The notes beneath the pieces are model-generated. The model saw only the letters and a program-made list of their open reading frames with translations, was not told the DNA's origin and did no database searches. DNA of 64,000 nucleotides from Prorocentrum cordatum (Eukaryota; Sar; Dinophyceae; Prorocentrales; Prorocentraceae), in assembly GCA_963575745.1 (NCBI GenBank), contig CAUYUJ010006557.1, forward strand, positions 239,001 to 303,000, read 5' to 3'. Shown here piece by piece: positions 31,905-41,259 of this stretch. Each line of letters starts with the position of its first letter. Position 1 is the stretch's first letter. Both the position numbers and the translations under genes were made by a program.

Positions 31905-32530
31905 CCCCAGAGCGCGCTCAGAGTGCCCCAAGAGGCCCCCAAGACTGCCCAAGAGGCCCCCGAGACGCCCAAAGAGCGCTCGAAGACGCCGAAGATGACC
32001 CCAAGACGGCCCAAAAGGCCCCCAAGACAGCCCAAGAGGCCTCCAAGACGCCCCAAGAGCCTTCCAAGAGGCCTCCGAAGAGAGCCCCAAGAGGCCAAAA
32101 TCGTTGATTTTCATTGGTTTTTTCTATGTTTTTTGTGTTCTGGCTTTTTCGGCTTCCGGACGCTCCAAGACGGCCCAAGAGGCCCCCAAGACCGCTCCAA
32201 GACGGCCCACGAAGCTCCCAAGACGGCGCCGAAACGACCCAAGAGAGCCCTCAAGACGGCCCAAGTGCCGCCCAAGACGGACCAAGAGGCCCCAAGACGG
32301 GCCCAAGAGGGACTCAGGAGGGATACCGAGAACTCAAAAATGGAGCCCTCCGTCCCAGAAGGCGCCCAGGAGGTCCCAAAGAGGCCCCAAGAGGCCTCCA
32401 AGAGGCCCCAAGATGTCGCCAAGAGGCCCCAGGAGACTCCCAGGAGGCCCAAAAGAAGCCCCAGAAGGCTTCAAACATGTCTCCCAGGCGCCCCCGAACG
32501 GCCTCTCAACAGACCCCAAGAGGCCCCCCA
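31905..32530 (+). repeat. CAAGAGGCC-type array with spacer
   Basis: CAAGAGGCCCCCAAGA words fill both halves. The spacer at 32098-32165 (AAATCGTTGATTTTCATTGG then TTTTTCGGCTTCCGGACG) is the same class as those in the 20.8-24.7 kb array. Confidence 0.85.
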
Positions 32531-32539
32531 AAGAAGCAT

Positions 32540-33115
32540 CTTGACGACGACTCTATTTCGCCCCATCGAGAGACGACCCCCAGGGAACTGCTTCACCATC
32601 AAAACTCCCCACGCAACGCGTCCGAACGACACCCGCCCCCAAGAGCGCAACATGGGCAACGAACACACAGACAAAAACCAGCGATGCCATATCACGGGCC
32701 GGCGGAATGAGCGAAGCGATTCAATAATGTCCACTGTCGACAAACGGAAACAAACGGGGCACGTGATTAAACTTGTTCGTGTGTTCGTTCGGCTCGCGGG
32801 GGGCGGGGGGCGCCCGCCAAGTTGAAACGCACGGCGGTGGCGCCTGTGATTAGCGCCGACACCAGGCAAACAGCAGGAGAACGACAGGTGCGACGCAAGC
32901 GGCGACGCATCAGCGGGGCTGTCCATCGCCTCCGCCATAGCGGGGCGTTTGGGCCAAAATGGCTGCCACAGACAGGCGAGATACAGGAGGCAGGGGGGAG
33001 AGGCGCCTCAGCTGGCGGGCGGAGCTGACATGGCTACAAACAAAAAGGGGAAGAAGGGGGGGAGCGGCAAATGTAGACGGAAAGGGGTATTCTTTCTCCT
33101 TCTTCCCCCTTCCCC
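32540..33115. other. No gene recognised
   Basis: Only weak open frames and a C/T-rich stretch are present. Nothing is shared with the named repeat families. Confidence 0.35.
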
Positions 33116-33119
33116 CCCC

Positions 33120-33132
33120 ACAACAATGTCCT

Positions 33133-33193
<61 letters not shown>

Positions 33194-33560
33194 ACGACGA
33201 CGCACTGGTGATGTTTCATAGGGGGAGCGGGGGTCTGCGCAAGTCCGCTGTCGTCGTCGAAGACGCAGACGACGAGGGCGACGAAGACGACGACGAAAAC
33301 GACAACGACGACGGATGACGACGCACTGCGGACGCCCCGGAGCGCGGGTGCTGCGCTGCGAGTCCCGCCGCAGTCGATGACGACGTCTTGACGATCACGA
33401 CGACGACGATGCACTGCGGATGGATGCCACATGGGGGGGTGCTACGCAGGCCCGCTGTACTCGACGACGACAACGACAACGACGACGACAACGCGACATC
33501 GACGACGACAGCGGCGACGACAGCGACCACGACGACGACGACGAGGACGACGACGAACCC

Positions 33561-33593
<33 letters not shown>

Positions 33594-33850
33594 CGACGCC
33601 GACGCCGACGACAACGCGACGACGACGGCGACGACGATGCACTGCGGATGCCCCATCCATGGGTGGGGGGGGTGCTGGGCAGGCCCTCTGCAACCGACGA
33701 CGACGACGACGTCGACAGACCGACCGACCGACCGACCGGCGTCGACGACGACGACGACGACAACGACGACGACGGGACGACCGACGACGGGACGACGACG
33801 ACGACGACGAGGACGAAGACGACGACGTCGATAGAGGACGACGACGACGC
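33120..33850 (+). repeat. GAC trinucleotide array with interspersed 70-bp motif
   Basis: GACGACGACG runs are interrupted four times (about 33197, 33315, 33408 and 33637) by a motif running GATGCACTGCGGATG, a GGGGGGTGCT word, then CAGGCCCTCTGC. The interruptions are diverged copies of each other, so a higher-order unit of 90-230 bases was amplified. Confidence 0.85.
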
Positions 33851-33899
33851 CGAGTGTGGCACGTCGGTAATCAGCCTGAGGGGGGGAAACTTCGCCTCC

Positions 33900-34370
33900 G
33901 ATGTACACGATCCCTAGAACAACTCTTATACGGAAGGCAATCGTTTTGAGGCTGCCGTGCAAAAGGGAACCGGGTCGCCTCGGCGGCGCCCGCGACGACC
34001 CCCAAGCGTGCGTGATGAAAAACATGTTCCGCGCCCCACGGGGCCTCCCCGAGATAATACAATTCAGGGTTCCGGGGGGGTACTATTTGTTTTGCCCCGG
34101 CGGGTCGCATGCACAGATGTACGGGTAACAGGGTAGCACAATGACAGCGTATAGACATCACCACGCAGAGGGACCACATAGACAGCACCACGCAGATTCA
34201 CCACACAGACAGCACCTGCCACAGGTCCGTGACTTGGGAAAGCTGAAATGGTGAAAATCCCATAGCCCTGCCACACGTCCGTGCCTTGGGAAAGCTGACG
34301 TGGTGAGAATCCCGAAGCCCTGCCACATGCTCATTATGTCTCATCTCAACAAAAGAGGATAACAACTTCG

Positions 34371-34413
<43 letters not shown>

Positions 34414-34575
34414 GTTCGGCCTCGCCGCCCCTCTCCCCCGACCAACTCTGTCTTGGCTGGAGATACTCAAGACCAGGAAATTAAGGGGGGGATGATTTAA
34501 CTATCGAAGGCATGGGGTTATTCATCAGCCCTGTGGGTTGGGGTCCATCGTTTGTTGACCACAAGCTGACATCAG
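33900..34575. other. No gene; short CACCACGCAGA words and TA microsatellite
   Basis: CACCACGCAGA-type words at 34160-34215 resemble the reverse complement of the TGTGGTGCA arrays. A near-duplicate pair, GCTGAAATGGTGAGAATCCC-like, lies at 34240 and 34297. A TA dinucleotide run occupies 34376-34409. Confidence 0.45.
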
Positions 34576-34770
34576 TGGGGACGACGACCGACAATATTCC
34601 GTGCCCATTTGGAACTGGACTCGCTGTCGGCGTCGCCGCGTACGCTGTCCACTTGAGACAAACAGTGTCGCCTGCAGACCAGCGGAAGCTGTCGGTTTTG
34701 GACAGCATGTGCTGCTGAACACCGTGCCCATGTTTCCCGTACCGATTTCGGGCGGGCTGATCACTGGGCC
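34575..34770 (-). repeat. Family 11 repeat, reverse copy
   Basis: Read in reverse complement it gives TGCTGTCCAAAACCGACAGC and then GCGACACTGTTTGTCTCAAG. It is diverged from the copies at 29262 and 38045. Confidence 0.6.
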
Positions 34771-34799
34771 CCAGGACCGTCAACAACGAGAGTAGATCC

Positions 34800-35360
34800 T
34801 AACCTTGAGGAGCTTTGCGCTTAATGGTTTGGAATTCCCCTTCGTCAACAACCTGCTCGGGCTGCAAAGCCGGTCCCAGGGAAGGGGTCTACAGACCTCT
34901 GCGTGCCCGCGCTGCGAGGATCTCACGGCGTCGAAGATCTGGGGAGGAGCACGCGCCTTGGCCCCCAGAAGCGCCGCCGGCTGCGCGGGGCCGGGCGGGC
35001 CCGCGGCAGTGCCAGAGCGCTGCCGGCAGAGGGTCTGCGGGCCGCGCAGAGCGAAAGGTACCTGGGACGAGCGCGTCCTGCCCCGAGTGCGCCCTCCGAA
35101 GCCGTCGCCTCGGCCGCCTCCCCCCTCGCCCGTGCCCTGGCGCCGGTCGGCTTTTTGGCATGGCCACCTGGCTCTTTCGATCTGTGCGAGCGCCAGGTCC
35201 GCGACCACAAAAAAGTGCGGGAGGTCCAGCAAGGGGTGCAGAGCCAGGCCGCCTGGCCCATGCCAGGCGGCCAGGGTGATGACTGTACCGTTACCACAGA
35301 TTGCAGCTGCTGCCTCTGCTGCTGCAGCTACTACGGCTGCAGCTGCTGCTGCCACTACCG
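34800..35360. other. GC-rich block, possible exons, strand unresolved
   Basis: All minus frames and one plus frame are open over most of 34890-35290. The Ala/Arg/Gly-rich products do not resemble a known domain. Given that recognisable exons to the right are on the minus strand, a minus exon is more likely. The last 60 bases are a CTGCTG/GCAGCTG-rich run. Confidence 0.3.
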
Positions 35361-35368
35361 TACTACGC

Positions 35369-35532
35369 TCAGGTCGGGCAGGGCATGTCCTCCTACCGGC
35401 GGATTTCGGACGAAAGCAGCTAGATATTCAAAACATGCTCAACAATAGCCAAAACATACTCCACAAATCGTCCTCTGAGATTCCTTGGCTAGTTTCGAAT
35501 ATTCTTCCTGTAGAGGGACAGGCCAGACTTAA
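35369..35532 (+). mobile_element. Family 1 introner-like element
   Basis: The left end is TCAGGTCGGGCAGGGCATG, slightly expanded relative to other copies; the right end is CTGTAGAGGGACAGGCCAGA. Flanks TACTACGC (35361-35368) and TTCTACGC (35533-35540) match at 7 of 8 positions, a likely target duplication. On the minus strand it lies just downstream of a stop codon at 35554. Confidence 0.8.
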
Positions 35533-35553
35533 TTCTACGCTGCGAAGCTCGGG

Positions 35554-36046
35554 TCAGCTCCACATTGTGCCGCTCCTGTGGGCAACGGCCCTGCACGGGC
35601 ACTGCCATCGCAAGGCCGCGGGCAAACGGGCGCGCTCACTACCGCGTCCTCTCGGGCGAACCCGCCGGACAGCCTCCGCGCCGACGCAGCGACGGGGAGC
35701 CCTCGAGGCCGCTGCCCGGGCTGTGGCTGCAGAAGCAGAAGAACGGCACACACACACACACACACACATCGACTTTCGGAGGTCTGCGCGGACTTCTTGG
35801 ATCGGCGCTGCACATCCCGCTCTGGCGCGCAGAACGCGTCAGGGGCGGCGCCAGAGGCGCCGCCACGGAGGCCTGGGCGCCGATCCGAGCAGTCCGCGCG
35901 GAGCTTCGAAAGTTCACATGTTTGTGCAGCTTCTTCTCCTCCGAGGCTGCGCGACAGCGAGCGGGCGTAGCCGCGCCGAGGGCTCGGGAGGCTCCGCTCG
36001 GGCGCGAGGTCGTCGTGGCAGCCGAGGCCTGCACCTCGGGGGGCAT
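35554..36046 (-). CDS. Two-exon Ala/Arg-rich reading frame, unknown function
   Basis: Exon 1 (36046-35947) starts MPPEVQASAATTTSRPSG and ends ...CRA plus one base. Exon 2 (35726-35554) continues TARAAASRAPRRCVGAEA and ends HRSGTMWS with a TGA at 35554-35556. Joining CGCGCAG to the CCACAG that follows CTGCAG restores one unbroken frame, and the removed segment is a family 5 element with the 6-bp word GCAGCC at both edges. The product is Ala/Arg/Ser-rich without a recognisable domain, and the ATG may be internal. The clean frame restoration is the main support. Low-complexity composition leaves room for chance. Confidence 0.45.
35727..35946 (-). mobile_element. Family 5 introner-like element inside a reading frame
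   Basis: Arms on the minus strand start GAGGAGAAGAAGCTGCACAA and end TGCCGTTCTTCTGCTTCTGC. Inner arms carry CTCCGCGCGGACTG and GTCCGCGCAGACCTCC around a GGCGGCGCCAGAGGCGCCGCC hairpin-like core (around 35857). A CA microsatellite sits in one arm. The word GCAGCC lies at both junctions. The minus-strand right end supplies a pyrimidine-rich stretch and AG, as a 3' splice site requires. Confidence 0.75.
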
Positions 36047-36049
36047 TCG

Positions 36050-36555
36050 ATCCCTTGAAAGCCCTGGGAGACAAGATCAGGTCTGCGTGCGTAGGGCGGG
36101 CGTGTGGGGACGTTGGGCATGCGTGATCAGTGCGCGTTGGCATCTTATGAGCTGGTGCTCCCGAGCCATGCCTAAGATCAGAGTGCTCGTTCCGGGTGTG
36201 CCCAAATGATCTTACCCGTCAGTCGGAAGAAGTGGGCAGACACGTGACTTGGGACGGCGTTGAAGCAGATTGGGCTTCCTGCCCGCCCGACTCTTGAAGT
36301 AAGAAGGCGGCTAAAAAAGATTGGGATCTGGGAGTCCGGAATCAGGGAGACGTAAGACTCGGGTACGTGGGACTCGGATTGGCCTTCCCGGGCCATCATA
36401 AAAATGACGAGACCCAATCTGAAACTTGACGCGAACTCCCGCTGCAGACATCCCTACGAAAACTGGGCCGTCAAAATCCAGGACGCGCTCGACAAACAAC
36501 GCCTTCGCAAACCCGAGTTCCTGCTTACTCGAGTCTTACGTTTCCCCTGACAGAG
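36050..36555. other. No gene recognised
   Basis: This is the stretch between the two minus-strand reading frames. It shows direct words such as GGGACTCGG and ACGTAAGACTCGGGTACGTG but no exon and no shared repeat family. Confidence 0.35.
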
Positions 36556-36559
36556 ATAC

Positions 36560-36594
36560 CTACTTCCAACGACCGGCGTGTAGCACGGCGGCGC
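36560..36594 (-). CDS. Terminal exon with stop codon
   Basis: The exon begins after CCTTTTGATTTCCCCAG and reads, in the phase left by the previous exon, AAVLHAGRWK then TAG (36562-36560). Pyrimidine-rich sequence precedes the AG. It joins to the exon at 36767-36970 across a family 4 element. It is short, so the stop could be fortuitous, but the frame match supports it. Confidence 0.5.
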
Positions 36595-36766
36595 CTGGGG
36601 AAATCAAAAGGTACCGATACCGCTGCTCCCAGAACCTCTGCCGGGGTGCGTTCTGACCAGGATTTCGAGGCGAATCCAGCAGTGGCGACGAGGGTTGCCC
36701 AGGAGGCCCGAAGAGGGGAACACCAGGGAAGAGTAGAGGTATCGGTACCTTTCCCTCCTCTGACGC
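36595..36766 (-). mobile_element. Family 4 introner-like element forming a GC-AG intron
   Basis: On the minus strand the segment starts GCGTCAGAGGAGGGAAAGGT and ends GGTACCTTTTGATTTCCCCAG. The inner core GCTGGATTCGCCTCGAAATC is the family 4 signature. AGGCGTC at one junction and AGGCGCC at the other are near-identical, consistent with a target duplication. Removing the segment joins AGAG to GCGCC in frame. The donor is GC, a known minor donor class that is common in dinoflagellates. Confidence 0.7.
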
Positions 36767-36970
36767 CTCTGGAGGACTCGAAGGGAGCCCGGCCTGCGCC
36801 CGCGGCGTCGCCGGCGCCGCCGTGGAGCAGCCACGCCTGGCCGTGCTTCGAGGCGCCCGCCTCGGGGGCCCGCGGCCCGGCCTCGTGCGGCATCCCCGAC
36901 GGTGCGGCCAGCCCAGCCCGCAGCTCCAGCACGGCCTTCGGTGGCAGCTCGCGGGAGTCTCCGAGGCAAT
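36767..36970 (-). CDS. Penultimate exon, Ala/Gly-rich protein
   Basis: Minus-strand translation runs LGDSRELPPKAVLELRAGLA, then PSGMPHEAGPRAPEAGASKH, and ends GRAPFESSR before the GC donor at 36766. Third positions are strongly G/C. The likely acceptor is CACGTCTAAG just upstream (36971-36973). No domain is recognised. It probably belongs to the same transcript as the exons at 38.6-40.0 kb, but the intervening introns hold several repeats and the joins are not proven. Confidence 0.5.
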
Positions 36971-37269
36971 CTTAGACGTGTCGAGCGGCTGTTTTTGGAA
37001 AGCATTCAGAGGCCGTTGTGTGACAGAGTTTTGGATTCGTGCAAGGACCGCGATAGAGAACTGCGGGCTTGAACCCTTCGTATACAATAGCTGGTTGAAA
37101 TCACGTGTCTGAAGTCCTTCCAAAATCACTCTCGCGACTCGACGCTAACCGTCGCTCATCGGCGCTAGATCGACGCTAAATCGCCGATGTCTCATCGATT
37201 GCCAGACGCTAGCACACGCTAATGCACTCCAGAGACGTGGCTTCCAACACGTACAAGGCTCCCGCGATT

Positions 37270-37326
37270 TGCTACCGACCACTTCCTGCATGGCGCAGGA
37301 GCAGACGAGCTGCAAGTACGCCTGCA
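37270..37326 (-). CDS. Small exon candidate after a family 5 element
   Basis: The sequence CTTTATGTCTTGTTCTGCAG, a good 3' splice site, is followed by an open frame giving AYLQLVCSCAMQEVVGS. The donor is unclear. To its left (37145-37200) are repeated CGACGCTA and CGCCGATG words. Confidence 0.3.
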
Positions 37327-37540
37327 GAACAAGACATAAAGGTAATAGCTTAAATTTTCGGAGGTCCGCGCGGACTTTTTGACTCGGCGCTGGACCCCGT
37401 CCTTGCTGGCCAGGGGAGCGCGACAGGGGCGGCGCCCGAGGCGGCGCCAGGGGGGTCCAGCACCGATCCAAGAACTCCGCGCGGACCTCCGAACGTGTGT
37501 GCTGATGGTTGTTTCTCTCTTCCTCGCTGGGGGACACCAG
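37327..37540 (-). mobile_element. Family 5 element
   Basis: Inner arms TTCGGAGGTCCGCGCGGACT (37355-37374) and CGCGCGGACCTCCGAA surround GGCGGCGCCCGAGGCGGCGCC. The minus-strand outer ends are AGCGAGGAAGAGAGAAACAA and TTTATGTCTTGTTCTGCAG, the pattern of other family 5 copies. Confidence 0.75.
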
Positions 37541-37980
37541 AGCACCGATACCACTCCTCCCCGGACCTCTCCCAGGGCGCGTTCTGACCAGGACTCCGAG
37601 GCGAATGCAGTCGTTGCGACGAGGGCCTCCCAGGGGGGCACCAGAGGGCAAGAACGAGGGAGAGGTAGCCCCGAGCTGGGCGAGCTGAGACAACGGAAAC
37701 TCAAAATCACCCTTGGGACCCCTCCTAGGGTCCAAACGCACCAGTGCTCCGAGATGCGTCCAAACGTGGCTACGAGGGGCCCTCCGAAGGCCAACTACCG
37801 TTGTCTCAACTGGCCGACGAAGTCAAGACAGGGACAACATCGGACAGGGATACAGCGGGGATCTCTGAGATCCAGCGGCTCTGGAGGACGCATCGGGCGC
37901 CAAGGCCTTCTTAGAGTCTCAGAGCCTTCGGGAACACTCTGAAAGCGTCCCGGAAGGCTCTGAAACGATCTTATCCCTGT
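37541..37980. repeat. Family 4, family 8 and family 7 repeats in a row
   Basis: 37541-37672 is a family 4 copy (GCGTTCTGACCAGGACTCCG, GGCGAATGCAG). 37676-37815 is family 8, with inverted ends GCGAGCTGAGACAACGG and CCGTTGTCTCAACTGG. 37841-37980 is family 7, with terminal repeats ACAGGGATA and TATCCCTGT. Families 4 and 8 are also side by side at 43250-43475, so the pair may travel or insert together. Confidence 0.65.
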
Positions 37981-38044
37981 CGTAGCCTCGCCCGATTCCA
38001 CTGGGTAGCGCTACTGGTGCTTTGGGACGACCGAAAAGAGTACG

Positions 38045-38525
38045 GACATACATGGGCACGATGCCCAACAACAATTTGTGTCCCAAACCGACAGCGGCCG
38101 CTGCTGGCCAGGCGGCCTTCTGTCTCGAATGAACACCGTCCGCCGCAACATCGACAGTGAGTCCTGTTAAAAAATGGAAAGGAACCCGTGCTGGTCTTCG
38201 GATCAATTCTTTCAAGGCCTCCAAGACGGGCTCCGACTAGATGGGGTCGGAGGATCGCGCCTCATCGCCGATGCATTGGCGACGTCGGCGATGCACCGGT
38301 GCCGTCGGACATCGAGCCACATCGGCGATGCATCGGCGATGCGGCGTGATCCTCCAACCCCATCTTTAGACGAAGTCTAAACGAAGATAACTTCTGGTGA
38401 GGGTAAATGGAGAATCTCTGAAATCCAGCGACTCTGGAAAAATGTCTCGGGCGCCGCGGCCTTCTCAGAGCAATCCGGAACGCTCTGAAACCGCTCCGGA
38501 ACGCTCTGGAACAGATTCATCCTCG
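38045..38525. repeat. Family 11, family 2 and family 7 copies in intronic sequence
   Basis: 38045-38165 carries the family 11 core. 38215-38375 is a family 2 hairpin (AAGGCCTCCAAGACGGGCTC left, ATCCTCCAACCCCATCTTT right). 38396-38525 is a family 7 copy with GGAACGCTCTGAAAC twice. A family 2 margin fragment follows at 38548-38575. Confidence 0.65.
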
Positions 38526-38628
38526 TCCTGCCCCCCCCCCCACGTCTGCTCGCACCCCATCTGGGAGGCCTAGATTCTTCCCGTACCCATTTCGATCGCA
38601 CAGAGGTACCGGTTCTTCCCTCTCCGAC

Positions 38629-38793
38629 CGCCTGGGCCATCGGCTGGAGGCCGGGCATCCGCCCAGCCCGCTGCGCCTGCAGCTCCCCCAGCTCGCGCTC
38701 GAAGGTGCGCAGCAGCGTCCCACCCACCACGGGCAGCCGTGAGGCCAGGTCCCAGGACAGCGCCAGCAGCGACTGGCCCAGCGCAAAGGCCCT
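38629..38793 (-). CDS. Exon, helical segment of an unknown protein
   Basis: Fifty-five codons read RAFALGQSLLALSWDLASRL, then PVVGGTLLRTFERELGELQA and QRAGRMPGLQPMAQA. They are bounded by CCTTGAG (acceptor side) and GTCGGAGA (GT at 38628-38627). Both phases are zero. The pattern suggests an amphipathic helix followed by a charged helix. Directly upstream on the minus strand is a family 2 element that separates it from the next exon. It resembles the small exons of the same gene territory. Confidence 0.6.
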
Positions 38794-38796
38794 CTC

Positions 38797-39010
38797 AAGG
38801 CCCTCCCAAATTGGATCCGATGGAGTCGGAGGCACGCGCCGCATCGCCGACGCATCGTCGATGCATGGGCGATGCATCGCCGACGTCGGCGGTGCATCAC
38901 CGCCGCCGACGTGGAGAACATCGGGCTCCACATCGAGCCGCTTCGCAGATGCGTCGGCGGTGCGGCGCGATCCTCCGACCCCGTCTACTTCGACCCCACT
39001 TGGGCGGCCT
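38797..39010 (-). mobile_element. Family 2 element serving as an intron
   Basis: The arms AAGGCCCTCCCAAATTGGAT and CCACTTGGGCGGCCTAGG enclose CGCGCCGCATCGCCGACGC and CGGTGCGGCGCGATCC. It fills nearly the whole gap between the coding segments at 38629-38793 and 39027-39543, which is the basis for calling it intron-forming. Confidence 0.7.
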
Positions 39011-39026
39011 AGGCCTGTCGCACCCT

Positions 39027-39543
39027 CGCTGGTAGGCCGCGCGGACTCCAGCCCGACGCTTCCGCAGCGCGATCGACACCTTACCGAGCTCGGGCCCCAC
39101 GAGGTCCATGAGCTCGGTGGCCTCGAGCTCCGACAGGCTCCTCGCCCGCGTCAGCATCTCCGCCAGGCGGGAGGCGGCCTCCAGCTTCAGATTCTCGGCC
39201 TGCCCGCTGGCCTCGCGCAGGAGCTTCTCGGCAGCCGCGATGCCCTGCGTCTCCGCGTCGGCCGCCAGGAACCCGACCGCAACGAGTGCCTGCCTGGTGG
39301 TGTCGAGGGCGTGGCCCCCGCCGGGCAGCCTCCGCACCAGGCGCTCGGAACAGGCGAGCGCGGCCTCCCCCACTGGCGTCTTGGCGGCGCGCTGCGCACC
39401 GCAGACCCCCACGTCCACGGCCCGCAGGCCCACGGACACCGCCGTGTTGGCAATCCTCACCTCGGCAAGCGCTCAACGACTTCTGCGGTCTCCCTGGACT
39501 CGCGTTGCAGCGTCTGCGAGCTGCTCCAGATGTCGCTGGGGAT
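39027..39543 (-). CDS. Large exon with an apparent frameshift, unknown protein
   Basis: The exon opens, after CACGCCAGAG, with IPSDIWSSSQTLQRESRETA and EVVERLP. At about 39462 the frame meets a stop (CCGAGGTGA). The adjacent frame continues without a gap as VRIANTAVSVGLRAVDVGVC, then AEKLLREASGQAENLKLEAA and LARARSLSELEATELMDLVG-like helices, to about 39027. Codon bias is equally GC-rich on both sides of the switch, so a one-base indel (decay or assembly error) is likelier than two exons. The product looks like a long helical, Ala-rich region after a short Ala/Gly hydrophobic segment in the previous exon. No family is recognised. The 3' boundary with the family 2 element is approximate. Confidence 0.55.
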
Positions 39544-39639
39544 CTCTGGCGTGGTCTCGGATTGTCTGGCTCCACATTCGTGCTTCTTGACTTCCCTCGA
39601 TTTACCTGGCTTGATCCCCGCCAGTCGATTGGAACAGTC

Positions 39640-39810
39640 TTAGGTCGGGCATGTCCTCCTACAGGCGGATTTCAAAGGAAAATCGGAAATAGCAAGCAAA
39701 AAGGTACCCCAAAATTGTCAAGCATAATGTTGAACAAGTGAATCGTCCCCAAACTACCTGTTGATCATTTTTGAGCATTCCCCCTGTAGAGGGACAGGCC
39801 CGAGTCAAGA
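39640..39810 (+). mobile_element. Family 1 element inside an intron
   Basis: The ends TTAGGTCGGGCATGTCCTCC and GTAGAGGGACAGGCCCGAG are good inverted termini. It lies within the intron between 39544 and 39838. The intron margin at 39555-39640 matches the repeat at 15195. No convincing target duplication is visible. Confidence 0.75.
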
Positions 39811-39838
39811 GAGAAGCCGTTGAGCCCCGAGGCATCAC

Positions 39839-39964
39839 CTCCGCCGACACCACGGCGCCCGCCACGCTGGCCGCGGCCCCCGCGGCCCGGAGCCCGACGC
39901 CGCCGGCGAGGAGCGCGAGCGAGCCCCCAGGGAACCAGCGGATGGCGCTCTTCAGCTCCTCCAC
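39839..39964 (-). CDS. Exon with hydrophobic Ala/Gly segment
   Basis: Forty-two codons run from VEELKSAIRWFPGGSLALLA to GAVVSAE. The acceptor is GGCCCCAG and the donor GAG followed by GTGATGCC (GT at 39838-39837). Both phases are zero, and the peptide joins in frame to IPSDIW of the next exon. Residues 14-40 are Ala/Gly/Val/Leu-rich and could cross or sit in a membrane. Family 1 elements flank it on both sides. Function unknown. Confidence 0.6.
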
Positions 39965-39970
39965 CTGGGG

Positions 39971-40129
39971 CCAGGTCGGGCGTGTCCTCATCCAGGCGGA
40001 TGTTCGAAGAACCGTGAAGAACAGGCAGAAAGTACTCCGGACAATAATCGGCAAAGACTGGAACATCGTCCCAAATCTATGTCTTACTAATTCTGAGTAT
40101 TCCTCCTGTAGAAAGACATGCCCGACTCC
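39971..40129 (+). mobile_element. Family 1 element bordering an exon
   Basis: The left end is CCAGGTCGGGCGTGTCCTC and the right end AAGACATGCCCGACTCC. The exon acceptor (CCCCAG, 39965-39970) lies directly beside its left terminus. No clear target duplication is visible. Confidence 0.75.
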
Positions 40130-40154
40130 GGAGGCAGCCGAACCCATACCTCTG

Positions 40155-40580
40155 ACGAGATGGCTCTTTCAACCGGCGGAGTTTCCTCGATTTCGACCGT
40201 CGGGGGCCTGTTTTTGAGCCCCGGGGTGATCAAATATCTGTCGGGGGTTCCAAACATGCCCCTGCGGAAGGGGTCGCGGGAGCTCTTTGGGGCCGCTCTT
40301 TGATAAAAAGTACCTCGGCGGATGCCATGGACCAGAGGCTGCGCACAGACGTTCGCATGGGCCGTGCGGACTTTAAAGTCGGCGCCGGGCGATCCCGTCG
40401 GGGTGCTTCTGACCCGGGTCAATCCAAACCCGGGTCAGTCGTCAACCCAAACCTGGGTCAGTCGGTCCTTGCAAGATCCGGCAAAATCCTGCAGGATCCT
40501 GCAACCAAACCTGGTCAGTGCAACCCTGGTTCTGCAGGCTCCTGCAAAATCTGGCGCTCTGACTGATCCCCGTTTGCATT
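40155..40580. repeat. Family 3 and family 10 repeats
   Basis: 40155-40320 carries CTTTCAACCGGCGGAGTTTC and CGTCGGGGGCCTG, related to 56030-56110. 40395-40575 is family 10: GACCCGGGTCAATCC, TTGCAAGATCC and TCTGGCGCTCTGACTGA, matching 59190-59350. Family 10 is itself built from short TGCAAGATCCTGC words. Confidence 0.65.
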
Positions 40581-40589
40581 GATCGGTGG

Positions 40590-41255
40590 CGGCTCCAGTG
40601 GCGCCAGCTTCTGGCGCGCCTCGTGGGCCAGGGGAGGGGGTCTCGCGCCGACCCAGGGGGCGCACGCAGACCAACGGAAGCCATGTCCATGTAGATTGTC
40701 CTTCGACCATCGGCGGATCCAGAGGGGTGGATAGCCAAGGGGAGGGCATCACGCGCATTCGCGGGGGAGCCTCGTCGAAGACATGGGTGGTCGGAGCCCC
40801 TGGGGATACTTCCACGGAGGGCAGTGCTTCTCCCTGGGCGACCTCCCCCCTCCTGTTGCAGCCGCCGAGACCACAGAGAGCGCGAGGCTATGCACATAAT
40901 TACGCCCATCCCAGCCAGACTCATCCTGGACCCTAGCTTGGCCTGGTGAGCGCTTTCCTATTCGGCATTTCGACATTGAGCGAAGAGGGGGGGAGGGGGG
41001 GGGTCTGGCTCCGGACCTCTGCTCAGTGCGGCTGTTTGCAGCAGTGCATCCTGTGGGGAAGGCTCCACCTGCTCGAAGCAGGCGCCAAGATCCACTCCAT
41101 GGAGGGGGGGAGGGTTTTGGGGGCCCGCGCCGATCGGCAAAACAATGAAGGACAAAACAACCACCTGGCTGGGCCTGGCCAGGATCCGTGTCTGCGCAGA
41201 TCGGGCGACGTCTCCTGATCTCCTCACCGATCCTGGGCGAGTCCATCCTGGGCCC
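40590..41255. other. Weak exon candidate and family 15 repeat
   Basis: A minus frame at about 40590-40830 is open and Pro-rich, with no confirmation. From about 40985 to 41250 the sequence shares a G-run, GGGGGCCCGCGCCGATCGGC and a CCxGGATCCG-like order with 56385-56600, a two-copy repeat. Confidence 0.35.
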
Positions 41256-41259
41256 AGGA

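Noticed and set aside
34805-36058. A long plus-strand frame across 34.8-36.06 kb
   Set aside because: It crosses a family 1 and a family 5 element and a CA microsatellite; the minus-strand frame interrupted exactly by the family 5 element is the better reading.
40160-40320. Minus-strand peptide PTVEIEETPPVERAISSEV as an exon
   Set aside because: The DNA is a dispersed family 3 repeat also present at 56.03 kb, so the open frame is probably coincidental.
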